Below, piece after piece: positions 25,038 through 32,834 of a DNA stretch of 32,972 nt. Origin of the DNA: Acidimicrobiia bacterium (GTDB taxonomy: Bacteria > Actinomycetota > Acidimicrobiia > Spongiisociales > JAENVV01); assembly GCA_024637275.1 (NCBI GenBank), contig JAGXFS010000090.1, positions 1 to 32,972 on the forward strand, read 5' to 3'. A program made the position numbers and the translations under genes. The notes under the pieces are model-generated. The model was not told where the DNA came from and did no database searches. It saw nothing but the letters and a program-made list of their open reading frames with translations. Numbering within the stretch: the stretch's first letter is position 1; each line of letters starts with the position of its first letter.

Positions 25038-25071
25038 GCAACGCGTCTCCGGTGTATCGACTGTGGCGCGC

Positions 25072-25077
25072 ATCGTA
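25072..25077 (-). promoter_or_regulatory. -10 box (TACGAT) for trpD
   Basis: TACGAT on the minus strand lies 34 nt before the chosen trpD ATG, giving a leader of about 27 nt with a GGAGA site. No good -35 is visible. Confidence 0.35.
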
Positions 25078-25110
25078 GTCAATCAACGCCCAAACCCCGC
25101 CGTGAATGCC

Positions 25111-25149
25111 GGAACCCTGGGTTCAACCCTGGGTTCAACCCTGGGTTCC
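25111..25149. repeat. Three tandem 12-bp palindromic units between whiB and trpD
   Basis: Three exact copies of AACCCTGGGTTC (25113-25124, 25125-25136, 25137-25148), flanked by GG/C so that each unit reads GAACCC-T-GGGTTC or nearly so. The 39-bp block can also fold end to end as one hairpin with only T-T and C-C mismatches. It is enclosed by a 9-bp inverted repeat, CAACGCCCA at 25084-25092 and TGGGCGTTG at 25162-25170. It could be a terminator-like structure for whiB, or a multimeric operator upstream of trpD. Confidence 0.9.
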
Positions 25150-25197
25150 AGCACCCGAAAATGGGCGTTGGGGCCCCAGGAATAGGATGCGGACGCT

Positions 25198-25458
25198 TCA
25201 GGCGGCCTGGCGGCGGAGCAGTCGGGACAACTTCCGGCGATATCGCTGGGTGGTTCCGCCCCAAATACCCCAGCGTTCGTTCGTCCGAATCGCATAGTCC
25301 AGGCAGGCCTCTACCACACAGCAGTTCTCGCAAATCGCCATGGGCGTACGCTCATCGCCGCCCGGAAGCGGGAAGAACAACATCGGGTCAAAACTGCGGC
25401 AGGCGGCCAGGTCAACCCATGGCTCATCGATGACCCAGCTACGGGTTTGAACAATCAT
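25198..25458 (-). CDS. WhiB-family iron-sulfur transcription factor
   Basis: 86 aa. The four cluster-ligand cysteines are in the WhiB arrangement, C20, C43-x2-C46-x5-C52 (an extra Cys47 sits between), and the turn GIWGG (64-68) is followed by a basic C-terminus (TTQRYRRKLSRLLRR) for DNA or sigma-factor contacts. WhiB proteins are confined to actinobacteria and their phages, so this is the best lineage marker here. The ATG at 25458 is used; an in-frame GTG at 25470 sits too close to the AAGGAGGAG ribosome binding site. The WhiB subtype cannot be told. Confidence 0.93.
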   Translation of the reverse strand: MIVQTRSWVIDEPWVDLAACRSFDPMLFFPLPGGDERTPMAICENCCVVEACLDYAIRTNERWGIWGGTTQRYRRKLSRLLRRQAA

Positions 25459-25621
25459 GACGGGTGTCACCTCCTCCTTGTCTCACTTAGGACGAAGGGC
25501 GCCCCCAAAAGGTTCCATACAAAATCCGGTTTCCCGGACGTACGGGGTTTCGGTGTTCCCCGCCCATGGCACTACCATGCGTAGGCCAAACCACGAACAG
25601 CGCAGAAAGGAACTCGCCGCG

Positions 25622-26083
25622 GTGTCTGATACGACCCTGTACTTCTCATATACGGCGCTCATGTCGCCATACCGTCTCAGGGACGTTGCACCTGGAGCCG
25701 AGTTCCAATTCATCGCTCACCTGCCCGAGACCCGTCTCATTTTCCCTTATGAGCTTGAGGCCGGATCAGGGGCACTGCCGTCTGTGCGACCCGAACCGGG
25801 CAACACGGTCTGGGGAGCAATGTTTGCGGTCACCGACGAAGACCTCGAAGCCATCAGCGGCGCAGAACTGTCGGAATTGCGATCCGTTACCTACGACTTC
25901 AAAGCGGTTGACCGTGAAGGTAAACGCCACAGCGTTGTCACGCATGTCCACGCTGACCTGACTGACCGCGCGGCACATCCGTCCAAGAAGTATATGGGCC
26001 AGATCGTGCTCGGAGCGCGGCACTGGAAACTCCCCACCGGCTGGATCGCTGGACTCGAAGAGCACATGGACGACCCGAGCTAA
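25622..26083 (+). CDS. Gamma-glutamylcyclotransferase-like (GGCT/AIG2 fold) protein
   Basis: 153 aa from a GTG with AAAGGA about 12 nt upstream; a TACCAT -10 box at 25573-25578 makes the in-frame ATG at 25577 unlikely. The N-terminal LYFSYTALMSPYRL corresponds to the YFAYGSNM loop of GGCT-like proteins and is followed by VWGAMFAVTDEDLEAISGAEL, the usual GxxY/LDxxE region. The substrate-binding YGSN is replaced by YTAL, so activity on gamma-glutamyl compounds is uncertain. Family 0.7, function unknown. Confidence 0.75.
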   Translation: MSDTTLYFSYTALMSPYRLRDVAPGAEFQFIAHLPETRLIFPYELEAGSGALPSVRPEPGNTVWGAMFAVTDEDLEAISGAELSELRSVTYDFKAVDREGKRHSVVTHVHADLTDRAAHPSKKYMGQIVLGARHWKLPTGWIAGLEEHMDDPS

Positions 26084-26170
26084 AGCCCACTCGGCCAAAC
26101 CAGCGGGCCAGGAATCGAACCGGTTCGCTGGCGCACTATCGACATTGTCTTCCACCGGAAGGACCCTGGG

Positions 26171-26530
26171 ATGTACCGGACGTTGCAGTGGCATGCCCTC
26201 CTGCTCGGTTTCGGTGCTGCCACCGTCATCGCCTCGCTCGTTGCCACCCTGATCTGGGCAGGCGCCGCCGCGATGGGTAGAGACGCGCTGACCGGTGCGG
26301 TGGTCTTCGGGGTTCTATTCGGTTTGGTCGGAGCTGGCTACGTTGGTGGTCGGCTGTCGATGCGCAAGATGTTCCACGGAGTCCTGGCGGCACTGATGTT
26401 CGGGTTCGGGGTCACCGTGGCATCGATGGCCAGTGGTAGCCCGGCTTCACCCCTTCGCCAGGCCTGGTTTCTTGTCCTCGCAGCCGGACTCGGAGCAACG
26501 GGCGCCTATGTAGCGGCCCGATCCAAATAG
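26171..26530 (+). CDS. Small four-helix membrane protein of unknown function
   Basis: 119 aa with about four transmembrane helices (8-35, 41-60, 68-87, 96-115) and a Gly-rich GAGYVGGRLSMRKMFHG turn. This resembles small membrane families such as TIGR04086 in layout, but I cannot assign it. GGAAGGA precedes the ATG at suitable spacing. It is followed by the terminator that separates it from rnpB on the other strand. Confidence 0.7.
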   Translation: MYRTLQWHALLLGFGAATVIASLVATLIWAGAAAMGRDALTGAVVFGVLFGLVGAGYVGGRLSMRKMFHGVLAALMFGFGVTVASMASGSPASPLRQAWFLVLAAGLGATGAYVAARSK

Positions 26531-26542
26531 CTGCTGCTAAAC

Positions 26543-26573
26543 GGGCGGGATCCCGCCCAATGGACGGGATCCC
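26543..26573. terminator. Hairpin between the small membrane gene and rnpB, likely bidirectional
   Basis: GGGCGGGATCCCGCCC (26543-26558) is a perfect palindrome. CGGGATCCC at 26550-side and 26565-26573 can pair alternatively across a 9-nt loop. On the minus strand it lies just after the rnpB 3' end and is followed by a short GTTT; on the plus strand it follows the membrane-protein stop. Confidence 0.6.
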
Positions 26574-26580
26574 ACAAGTT

Positions 26581-26968
26581 TGAGTTCGCCTATAAGCCGG
26601 ATTCTGTCTCCTGCTTGTTCGAGCGAAGCTCGATTTCAAGCAGGCGGCGACCATCTATCTGGGATTGCCGTTACCGGACAACCTCGTGCGGCCTACCCGA
26701 GACTTTCACCTCCGAAGAGGATCGACGGGCCGTCATCATCTCTGCATGGCCTTGCTCCGGGCGGGGTTTACCAGCCGTGCCGGTCACCCGACACGCTGGT
26801 GGTCTCTTACACCACCGTTTCACCCTTACCGTGCCTTGCGGCGTTGGCGGTTTACTTTCTGTTGCACTTTCCATCGGCTCGCGCCGCCTGGGAATTACCC
26901 AGCACCCTTGCCCTGTGGAGTCCGGACTTTCCTCCAGGATTGCTCCCGGCGGTCGCCCGGCGAACTCA
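26581..26968 (-). ncRNA. rnpB: RNase P RNA
   Basis: Catalytic RNA of RNase P, which trims tRNA 5' leaders; about 388 nt, type A size. On the minus strand the conserved 5' block GAGGAAAGTCCGGACTCC maps within 26911-26934 and the 3' block ACAGAATCCGGCTTATAGGC to 26588-26607. P1 is visible: TGAGTTCGCC at the 5' end (26959-26968) pairs with GGCGAACTCA at the 3' end (26581-26590). The interior has the typical GUGAAACGGUGG and GGUAAACCCC segments. Apparent open frames on either strand here are not genes. End points are set by P1 and are good to a few bases. Confidence 0.96.
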
Positions 26969-26974
26969 CGGGTA

Positions 26975-26980
26975 ACGATA
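26975..26980 (-). promoter_or_regulatory. -10 box (TATCGT) for rnpB
   Basis: TATCGT on the minus strand ends 6 nt before the first P1 base. A TTGACG at 26993-26998 is a possible -35 but its spacing to this box (12 nt) is too short, so promoter details are uncertain. Confidence 0.35.
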
Positions 26981-26987
26981 ACCCGGA

Positions 26988-28229
26988 TCAGCCGTCAATG
27001 AGATCGGTTTGGCCCCGATAAGCCGACCACGAGAACCAGAACGTGTCCAGATGCGGCACGGCTGTCATCTGGCTCCCTTCGAACTCACCATCGAGCGCCC
27101 GACCGGTGATCGACCATTGCGAACCGGTCTCGGTGTCGAAAAACTGCGAACCTGATGATGCGAAAGTCAGCATTCTCCCGTCGACCTCGGGATCAAACAC
27201 ACCAACAGAGCCGACGTCATAGCCCTGGCTGATCGCCGCGCTGTCGAGCGCCGACGCTTGGCCAGCTTTCCAAAAGATGACGAGATCCTGACCGGCAAGC
27301 TCTCCGGGGGTCACACTGGCTTCACCGTTCGCCAGGCCGTCGAGCGTCCACGCCTTCGCATTGTCGCCAATAATCACCCCGACCACCCGACGCAAGAGCT
27401 CGGCTCGAGCGTCAGCGTCCCCCCGGAAGAGGAATGGCGCCGAACCAACGTCGTCGTAGCCGCCGTAGGGATTAGTTCCGTAATCGCGGCGGGCGCCCGT
27501 ACGCTCCCGATCCAGCACGACCCCATCGGGAAACTGCTCCTTGAAGTCGACCCAAGCCAGCAGCGGCGCCGAGATCGGTTCGAGTTCGACACCGGTCAAG
27601 GTACCAATCACTGCCCGACCGTCGTAGTGGGTCCAGAGGGACTCGGTTGTCCGGTCATACATCACGAGGGCGGAGTTGTAGAGCGCTCCCGAGGTACCAA
27701 AGGTAACTGTTTCGTCACCAATCACCCGCCGATAGGTCACCGCCGAGTTACAGAGGGGACAGTAGGTAACGGCCACGGGCTCACCGCCAACGACATCATT
27801 GACGATCTCGTGCCAGATAAGGATCTGCACTGGATAGGCCCTGACGTCATCGCCGATCTCCAGGTAGACGACTGGCTCGGCATCCTCCAGGTAGGCATCT
27901 GCGGTGGCGATATCGACGAATTGGGGGGCGTCAATCGAGGGGATCGTATCGGGCGGAAGCACGATTCCAACTTCGGATTCATCGATGAGCGGGTCCGGGA
28001 ATCCCTCCCATCCACCTCTTCCGAGTGTGGCTATGGCCGATGCGCCTTCTCCCGAAAGCGCCGACTCGATTTCACCTGGGTCAATCCTCGACGTGGTGAC
28101 ACGAGATGCTGCATCGGCGGTTGTCGTTGACTCTTGGGCAGCTTCTTGGCGACCTTCTTGGACCACGGCATCTCCACAGGCAGCGACGATTAGCGCCAGC
28201 ACCATCCCCATGCCGAGCCGCCACCTCAT
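26988..28229 (-). CDS. DUF3179 domain lipoprotein
   Basis: 413 aa. Signal peptide with lipobox VAAC (Cys18), a Ser/Thr-rich linker, then a DUF3179 domain: VVYLEIGDDVRAYPVQILIWHEIVNDVVGG, VAVTYCPLCNSAVTYRR (Cys157, Cys160), FGTSGALYNSALVMYDRTTESLW and a C-terminal WSITGRALDG, PHLDTFWFSWSAY. Found in many environmental bacteria and archaea; the biochemical role is unknown, and the CPLC motif suggests metal or redox binding. AAAGGGA lies 9 nt before the ATG. It is directly upstream of rnpB on the same strand. Confidence 0.93.
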   Translation of the reverse strand: MRWRLGMGMVLALIVAACGDAVVQEGRQEAAQESTTTADAASRVTTSRIDPGEIESALSGEGASAIATLGRGGWEGFPDPLIDESEVGIVLPPDTIPSIDAPQFVDIATADAYLEDAEPVVYLEIGDDVRAYPVQILIWHEIVNDVVGGEPVAVTYCPLCNSAVTYRRVIGDETVTFGTSGALYNSALVMYDRTTESLWTHYDGRAVIGTLTGVELEPISAPLLAWVDFKEQFPDGVVLDRERTGARRDYGTNPYGGYDDVGSAPFLFRGDADARAELLRRVVGVIIGDNAKAWTLDGLANGEASVTPGELAGQDLVIFWKAGQASALDSAAISQGYDVGSVGVFDPEVDGRMLTFASSGSQFFDTETGSQWSITGRALDGEFEGSQMTAVPHLDTFWFSWSAYRGQTDLIDG

Positions 28230-28350
28230 CTGGGTTGTCCCTTTTCTCTAAACACAATCGTTTCAACCGTCGGCGAAGCCGAACTACTCCGGATTGTCGG
28301 CAAGCGTACAGTCAATAAGGAAGAATTCGGGACGGGAGGTTTGAAGACAC

Positions 28351-29547
28351 GTGAGCAGCCAGCAACGCCGTGCCCTAACGGTTATCGCCCTCAGCCAGCT
28401 CTTGGTGCTCACCGTGTGGTTCTCGGCGTCGGCGGTCACCGCCCAGCTGCAAGCAGCCTGGACCCTATCGACCTCCGAAGTCGCCTGGCTCACCCTGGCA
28501 GTTCAACTTGGATTTGTCATCGGGGCGTTCACCCTGGCGGTCCTCAATACCAGTGACGTCGTCCCGACAAGGACCCTATTTGCCTGGGCGGGTTCCGTCG
28601 CTGTCCTCGCCAATGCTGCCCTCGTCTTCGTGACGGCTCCGGCACCGGCGATCGCCCTCCGATTCGTGACCGGGGCCGCCCTGGCCGGGGTATACCCGTC
28701 CGGACTCAAAGCGATGGCCGGGTGGTTCCGGGCAGGGCGCGGCAAGGCTCTGGGCGTCCTCGTGGGCGCCTTGACGATTGGCAGCGCCACACCCCATCTG
28801 ATTCGTGGGCTTGGGTTTGACTGGCGAGGAGTCGTCCTTGTCGCGTCAGGAATGGCCGCGCTCGGCACGATCGCCATGCGTTGGCTGGTCCAAGACGGAC
28901 CGTTCGAGGGCCCGGTCGCCCAATTCTCATGGAGTCACATCACCCGCGTCGTCGGCAACCAGGGTTACCGGCTGTCGACGATCGGCTACCTCGGGCACAT
29001 GTGGGAGCTATACGCCATGTGGACCTGGGTGGCCATCTTCGTGGGAGCCTCAGCAGAAGCCTCAGGTCAGTCCTATGGCTCGGTCCCTGTGATCGCCTTT
29101 GCGATCATCGCCATCGGCGGACCGGCCGCCTGGTGGGCAGGACGGATGTCGGATCGGTATGGCCGTACGAGGGTGGCGGGAACAGCCATGGCCATCTCCG
29201 GCTCATGCGCCCTCGTCTCGCCGATCATCTTCGGCACTTCCCCGCTCATCGCGATTCCCGTGTTACTGGTGTGGGGTGCGTCCGTGGTTGCCGACTCGGC
29301 ACAGTTCTCGACGATGGTGACCGAGACAACCCCTGACGAGGTCCGCGGCACCGCCTTGACGCTTCAGACCGCGCTCGGCTTCTCACTCACGATGGTGACG
29401 ATCCGCCTGATACCCGAAATCGCCGAGGTGTGGTCGTGGCAGTGGGCTTTCCCGATCCTGGCCCTGGGACCGGCGATAGGCGTTGCTGCGATGGTGCGCC
29501 TCAAACGGTCGGCCGCCAGTTCGGCACTGGCAGGTGGGCTGGGCTGA
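28351..29547 (+). CDS. MFS transporter
   Basis: 398 aa with about twelve membrane helices in two halves of six. The loop between helices 8 and 9 has GRMSDRYGRTRVAG, a form of MFS motif A; the first half has GVYPSGLKAMAGWFRAGRGKALG. It resembles the nitrate/nitrite and cyanate-type branch in tone, but substrate and direction are unknown. GTG start with GGGAGG 11 nt upstream; TACAGT in the 121-bp divergent spacer (about 28307-28312) may be its -10 box. It is 1 nt from the convergent permease stop. Confidence 0.88.
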   Translation: MSSQQRRALTVIALSQLLVLTVWFSASAVTAQLQAAWTLSTSEVAWLTLAVQLGFVIGAFTLAVLNTSDVVPTRTLFAWAGSVAVLANAALVFVTAPAPAIALRFVTGAALAGVYPSGLKAMAGWFRAGRGKALGVLVGALTIGSATPHLIRGLGFDWRGVVLVASGMAALGTIAMRWLVQDGPFEGPVAQFSWSHITRVVGNQGYRLSTIGYLGHMWELYAMWTWVAIFVGASAEASGQSYGSVPVIAFAIIAIGGPAAWWAGRMSDRYGRTRVAGTAMAISGSCALVSPIIFGTSPLIAIPVLLVWGASVVADSAQFSTMVTETTPDEVRGTALTLQTALGFSLTMVTIRLIPEIAEVWSWQWAFPILALGPAIGVAAMVRLKRSAASSALAGGLG

Positions 29548-29548
29548 G

Positions 29549-31114
29549 CTACTCACCATCGAGAATCTCGATGAGCTTGACGGCTCGTTCGTCGAACAGT
29601 GCCCCACCTAGCCAAAGGCCAATCGCCAGCACTCCCCCGCCATAGAGAACCGCCACCGCCGAGCCAAGCGTCACCCCGCCTGCCCCGGCGACGGCCCAAG
29701 CCGCGAGAAGCCCGACCCCAATAGGTAGGACGGCCAGACCCGTCACGAAGAACCCTCCCAAACCGAACAGCATCACTCGAAACTGGCCGGCCGTCTTCGT
29801 GGCGAATAGGTTCTCCTCCGGGAGTCGATAGGCCGCGTAGATCGCAATCACTGCTCCAATTCCGATAAAGAGCGCCGAGGTCGCCAAAGCGGTCAGGAAC
29901 CCGGCGACCACATACGAGGCGCTTCGCCCCGCCCAGGCCAGCAGGACGGTAACGACGAGCAGCACCGGGGTTGCCGCCATGAGGTAGGCGACCATCTTTC
30001 CTGCCAGCACCTTGCGACCTGGGGCGCCGGTCAGAACGTAGATCCAAAAGCTTCCCCCGTCGAGTCCGAACGTGTTGAACATCAACGGAGCGACCAACGC
30101 AAGGGAAATTGCCGAGACCGTCATCGGCGCCCACGGCCCGAGTTGACCGGTGACGGCCGAGTAGGCCAGACCGACGATGATCAGCACACTGGCAAACAAC
30201 TGGCCTTTGACTCGCAGATCGCGGCGAAGATACTTAAATTCCTTGGCGGCGACGGCACCAACCGGGCCGCTCAGACCTCGAAATGAACCGAACCCGAGAC
30301 CGGTCGAATTCAGTTTCTGTCCTCCTGCGGCGTCACCGGTCTGAATGCTCAGTCGACCCAAAGCCCACCCAAATCCGACGATGAGGGCAACCGTCAGTGC
30401 TACCCCCAACAGAAGAGCACCGGCAGCAAGCAGCCACTTGCCCGCCGCAAGATTGCCAGACACTGCGGCCAGTACCCCGAACGGGTTGAAGCGGACCAGG
30501 CGGGCCATCCAGCCGAAATCCGGGTTGGTGCTGTCCACGAACGTGATCGGTATCAAACCCGGCACGACAAGCAACATCAGGGCCACCAACGACACGATCT
30601 CGCGACCGCGTCGCCATCGCATCATGTCGCTCACAAACGTCGTCAGGAACCGGGCTTCAAGCAGGCAGAGTGCCCAAACGAGAGCTGCGGCCGCCCAGGC
30701 TCCAACGGAAGCGACTCCATCTCCGTACACCGACGTCTGACCGGAGGCGACCCCGGCCACGAGCATCAAGGTAAAGACTGATCCCGGGCTGACGATCCCC
30801 GCCACCGCCAAGCCCGAAGCGATCTGAAGCCGACTTAAGGGGAGGATCTCGAAGGAGCGAGGTTCGAGCGTTTGATCGATCGATGCCATAACAATCGGCC
30901 CAATCACCCACATCAGTGCCAAACCGGAGTAGATGATCCCGACGACAAGCGGATCGCCGTCAACCCGGGACACGACAACTCGGGCCAGCGACGAAGCTCC
31001 CAAACCGAAGCCAGCGATCACGACAATCGCCAGCACCGCCAGCACTGGCCAACGGCCGGTCCTGGCCATGTTGTACAGGGTTCTTAGTTTGAGTCGGGCG
31101 AAGACCCTAACCAT
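29549..31114 (-). CDS. ABC-2 type exporter permease
   Basis: 521 aa from the ATG at 31114, with about twelve to fourteen hydrophobic segments and no signal peptide. Two halves have similar cytoplasmic motifs (RRGREIVSLVALMLL and AAKEFKYLRRDLRVKGQLF). Size and pairing with the ATPase gene indicate an ABC-2 exporter. It overlaps that gene's end by 31 nt. An in-frame start at 31252 would run far into the ATPase gene and is rejected. Substrate unknown. Confidence 0.82.
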   Translation of the reverse strand: MVRVFARLKLRTLYNMARTGRWPVLAVLAIVVIAGFGLGASSLARVVVSRVDGDPLVVGIIYSGLALMWVIGPIVMASIDQTLEPRSFEILPLSRLQIASGLAVAGIVSPGSVFTLMLVAGVASGQTSVYGDGVASVGAWAAAALVWALCLLEARFLTTFVSDMMRWRRGREIVSLVALMLLVVPGLIPITFVDSTNPDFGWMARLVRFNPFGVLAAVSGNLAAGKWLLAAGALLLGVALTVALIVGFGWALGRLSIQTGDAAGGQKLNSTGLGFGSFRGLSGPVGAVAAKEFKYLRRDLRVKGQLFASVLIIVGLAYSAVTGQLGPWAPMTVSAISLALVAPLMFNTFGLDGGSFWIYVLTGAPGRKVLAGKMVAYLMAATPVLLVVTVLLAWAGRSASYVVAGFLTALATSALFIGIGAVIAIYAAYRLPEENLFATKTAGQFRVMLFGLGGFFVTGLAVLPIGVGLLAAWAVAGAGGVTLGSAVAVLYGGGVLAIGLWLGGALFDERAVKLIEILDGE

Positions 31115-31854
31115 GACAGTTCTCCATCGGCCAGGATCGCGCCACCAACCATTTCGACAAACACATCCTGCAGTCTCCGACCGCTGGTTATCTCGGGGAG
31201 CGTTCCAGCAGCCAGCACGGTGCCGTCGTTGATGATCACCAGGTTCTGACACAACCGCTCGACAACATCCATCGCGTGATCGGAGAAAACGACCGTCCCC
31301 CCGCCGGCGGCGTACCGGCCAAGAATGGTTTCAACCACCTGGCGCGATACGGGATCAACACCGGCGAATGGCTCATCGAGGAAGACCACCAGGGGTCGGT
31401 GGAGAAGGGCGGCAGCAATCGCCAGCTTTTTGGTCATCCCCAGGCTGTAGTCCGCGACGAGGGTGCTGGCATCGCTGGCCAGACCAAGAACGCCGAGCAG
31501 CTCTTCAGCCCTTGTTCGAACCTGCGTACGGTCCAGGCCACGTAATTGACCGGTGAATTGCAGCAACTCTGTGCCGGTCAGCTTTGGGAAGAGCCGGGGC
31601 TGATCAGGAACCAGGCCAATGACGGCCTTGGCCGCCACGGTGTCCGACCATACGTCATGGCCCGCTACCACGACGCGACCAGCGTCGGGACGGAGCAGCC
31701 CGGTCGTCATCCGCAGCATGGTGGTCTTTCCAGCGCCGTTGGGACCGGTGATCCCAAAGAACCCACCCCGGGGGATGGTGAGGGTGACATCGTCGACGGC
31801 CACTTTGTCACCGAACCGTTTGGTTAGCCCGACGTAAGAAACAGCCGATTCCAT
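31084..31854 (-). CDS. ABC-2 type exporter ATPase
   Basis: 256 aa. Walker A GPNGAGKTT (37-45), a signature YSLGMTKKLAIA, Walker B VVFLDEPFAGVD and H-loop SDHA. It belongs to the CcmA-like/ABC-2 ATPase group with a C-terminal tail after the H-loop (about 200-256). It forms an operon with the downstream permease, whose start overlaps its end. Cargo not visible. Confidence 0.92.
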   Translation of the reverse strand: MESAVSYVGLTKRFGDKVAVDDVTLTIPRGGFFGITGPNGAGKTTMLRMTTGLLRPDAGRVVVAGHDVWSDTVAAKAVIGLVPDQPRLFPKLTGTELLQFTGQLRGLDRTQVRTRAEELLGVLGLASDASTLVADYSLGMTKKLAIAAALLHRPLVVFLDEPFAGVDPVSRQVVETILGRYAAGGGTVVFSDHAMDVVERLCQNLVIINDGTVLAAGTLPEITSGRRLQDVFVEMVGGAILADGELSWLGSSPDSN

Positions 31855-31860
31855 CGGGCA

Positions 31861-31866
31861 ACACTA
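31861..31866 (-). promoter_or_regulatory. -10 box (TAGTGT) for leaderless ABC exporter operon
   Basis: TAGTGT ends 6 nt before the ATG at 31854 on the minus strand, without a ribosome binding site. Confidence 0.5.
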
Positions 31867-31889
31867 GGTCACCGAGCGCGAGTAGGCCG

Positions 31890-32786
31890 CTACCCGATCT
31901 GCAGTGGTGCCGATGCCAACCGATCACGAACAGCGACGTAGCTTTCTTCAAAGAGCAGCGCCGCCTCATCGCTGGTGATGTTGAAGTCCAGACCGCTCAG
32001 GCGAGATGGAACGTCAATCACATCGACCACCTTGGATTGGAGGGCAGGCAAACCTTCGCGGGCACCAACTCCTGACCACATCACGGCCACGGCTAACGAA
32101 AGTGGACCGCGTATCTGTCGGTGCGGATGGCTTTCGGCTGGAAGAAATCGAAATCCAACGGCGGGAATTGACGCGTTCGGATCAACAATTCGATCCGGGA
32201 AGTTCGCCGCTAGGGCGCCATCAACGACGTAGAAGTCGTCGCCCGTCCTCTGGTTGCGCAACTTGACTGGCTGAAACGCAAACGGAATCGCCGCCGACAT
32301 CCGCACGGCTTTGGCGATGGGGATCGTCTCCGGGCCTATACCAAGGGCCTCGAACGCGTCCGGAAAGACCAGACCCCGGGTATGGGTGATGTCGGTTGCG
32401 ACGACCCTAAGGCGCACATCCAGATCGCTGAATAGCCTGACGCCTTTGGCGGCCAGCAGGTCAGTCCATGCCTGTTCAAGGCTCTCACCCTGATAAAGCC
32501 CAAGCTGAAAGAACAGGGCCAGCTGCTTGCCAACCAGCGGTACGCGCGCCAACCGGCTTGGATCGAGGAGACCCGGCCAATCGATCGAGCATACGGTCTG
32601 TTTGAGTTCACTCGACGTGTAGCCCGCCGCCACCAAGGCTCCAACGAGCGCACCCGCAGACGTCCCAACGATGCGCTCAAATCGGTAACCACTGTCCATC
32701 GTGGCGGCAGCCGCACCAGCGAGCGCCACGCCTTTGATGCCCCCACCTTCGAACACCCCAATGATCGCCTGCTCATCCATGTACAT
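31890..32786 (-). CDS. Patatin-like phospholipase
   Basis: 298 aa from the ATG at 32786 (32780 is also possible; 32855 would run into the divergent gene). The Ser-Asp dyad family is recognised by the oxyanion loop GGGIKG (14-19), nucleophile elbow GTSAG (Ser43) and DGA (Asp189 in VVDGALAANFP). The interior SAAIPFAFQPV is typical. A lipid acyl hydrolase in the cytoplasm is likely. No signal peptide. Divergent from the SRAP gene with about 48 nt between starts. Confidence 0.9.
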   Translation of the reverse strand: MYMDEQAIIGVFEGGGIKGVALAGAAAATMDSGYRFERIVGTSAGALVGALVAAGYTSSELKQTVCSIDWPGLLDPSRLARVPLVGKQLALFFQLGLYQGESLEQAWTDLLAAKGVRLFSDLDVRLRVVATDITHTRGLVFPDAFEALGIGPETIPIAKAVRMSAAIPFAFQPVKLRNQRTGDDFYVVDGALAANFPDRIVDPNASIPAVGFRFLPAESHPHRQIRGPLSLAVAVMWSGVGAREGLPALQSKVVDVIDVPSRLSGLDFNITSDEAALLFEESYVAVRDRLASAPLQIG

Positions 32787-32822
32787 CCCAACGTTGTCAA
32801 CCGGGTATCGCTTCCCTTGGGC

Positions 32823-32828
32823 TACGGT
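32823..32828 (+). promoter_or_regulatory. -10 box (TACGGT) for leaderless SRAP gene
   Basis: TACGGT ends 6 nt before the ATG at 32835. The AGGGA between is too close to act as a normal ribosome binding site. Confidence 0.45.
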
Positions 32829-32834
32829 AGGGAC

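Noticed and set aside
25111-25149. CRISPR array
   Set aside because: The 12-bp units are directly joined without spacers, and no cas genes are near.
24381-25433. A 350-codon plus-strand frame antisense to trpD and whiB
   Set aside because: It is antisense to two clearly recognised genes and is Gly/Arg/His-rich without any motif.
26084-26170. A tRNA 3'-half on the minus strand (GGTTCGATTCCTGG resembles a T-arm)
   Set aside because: The T-stem has two mismatches, and no D-arm, anticodon arm or pairing acceptor strand is found in the flanking bases. It may simply be a hairpin (CCAGCG/CGCTGG) after the GGCT-like gene.
26580-27021. Open frames of 60-131 codons overlapping rnpB on both strands
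   Set aside because: They cover the conserved RNase P RNA core and have Cys/Arg-rich, non-protein-like composition.
27258-28130. A 290-codon plus-strand frame antisense to the DUF3179 gene
   Set aside because: Shadow of a recognised gene; no start signals or domains.
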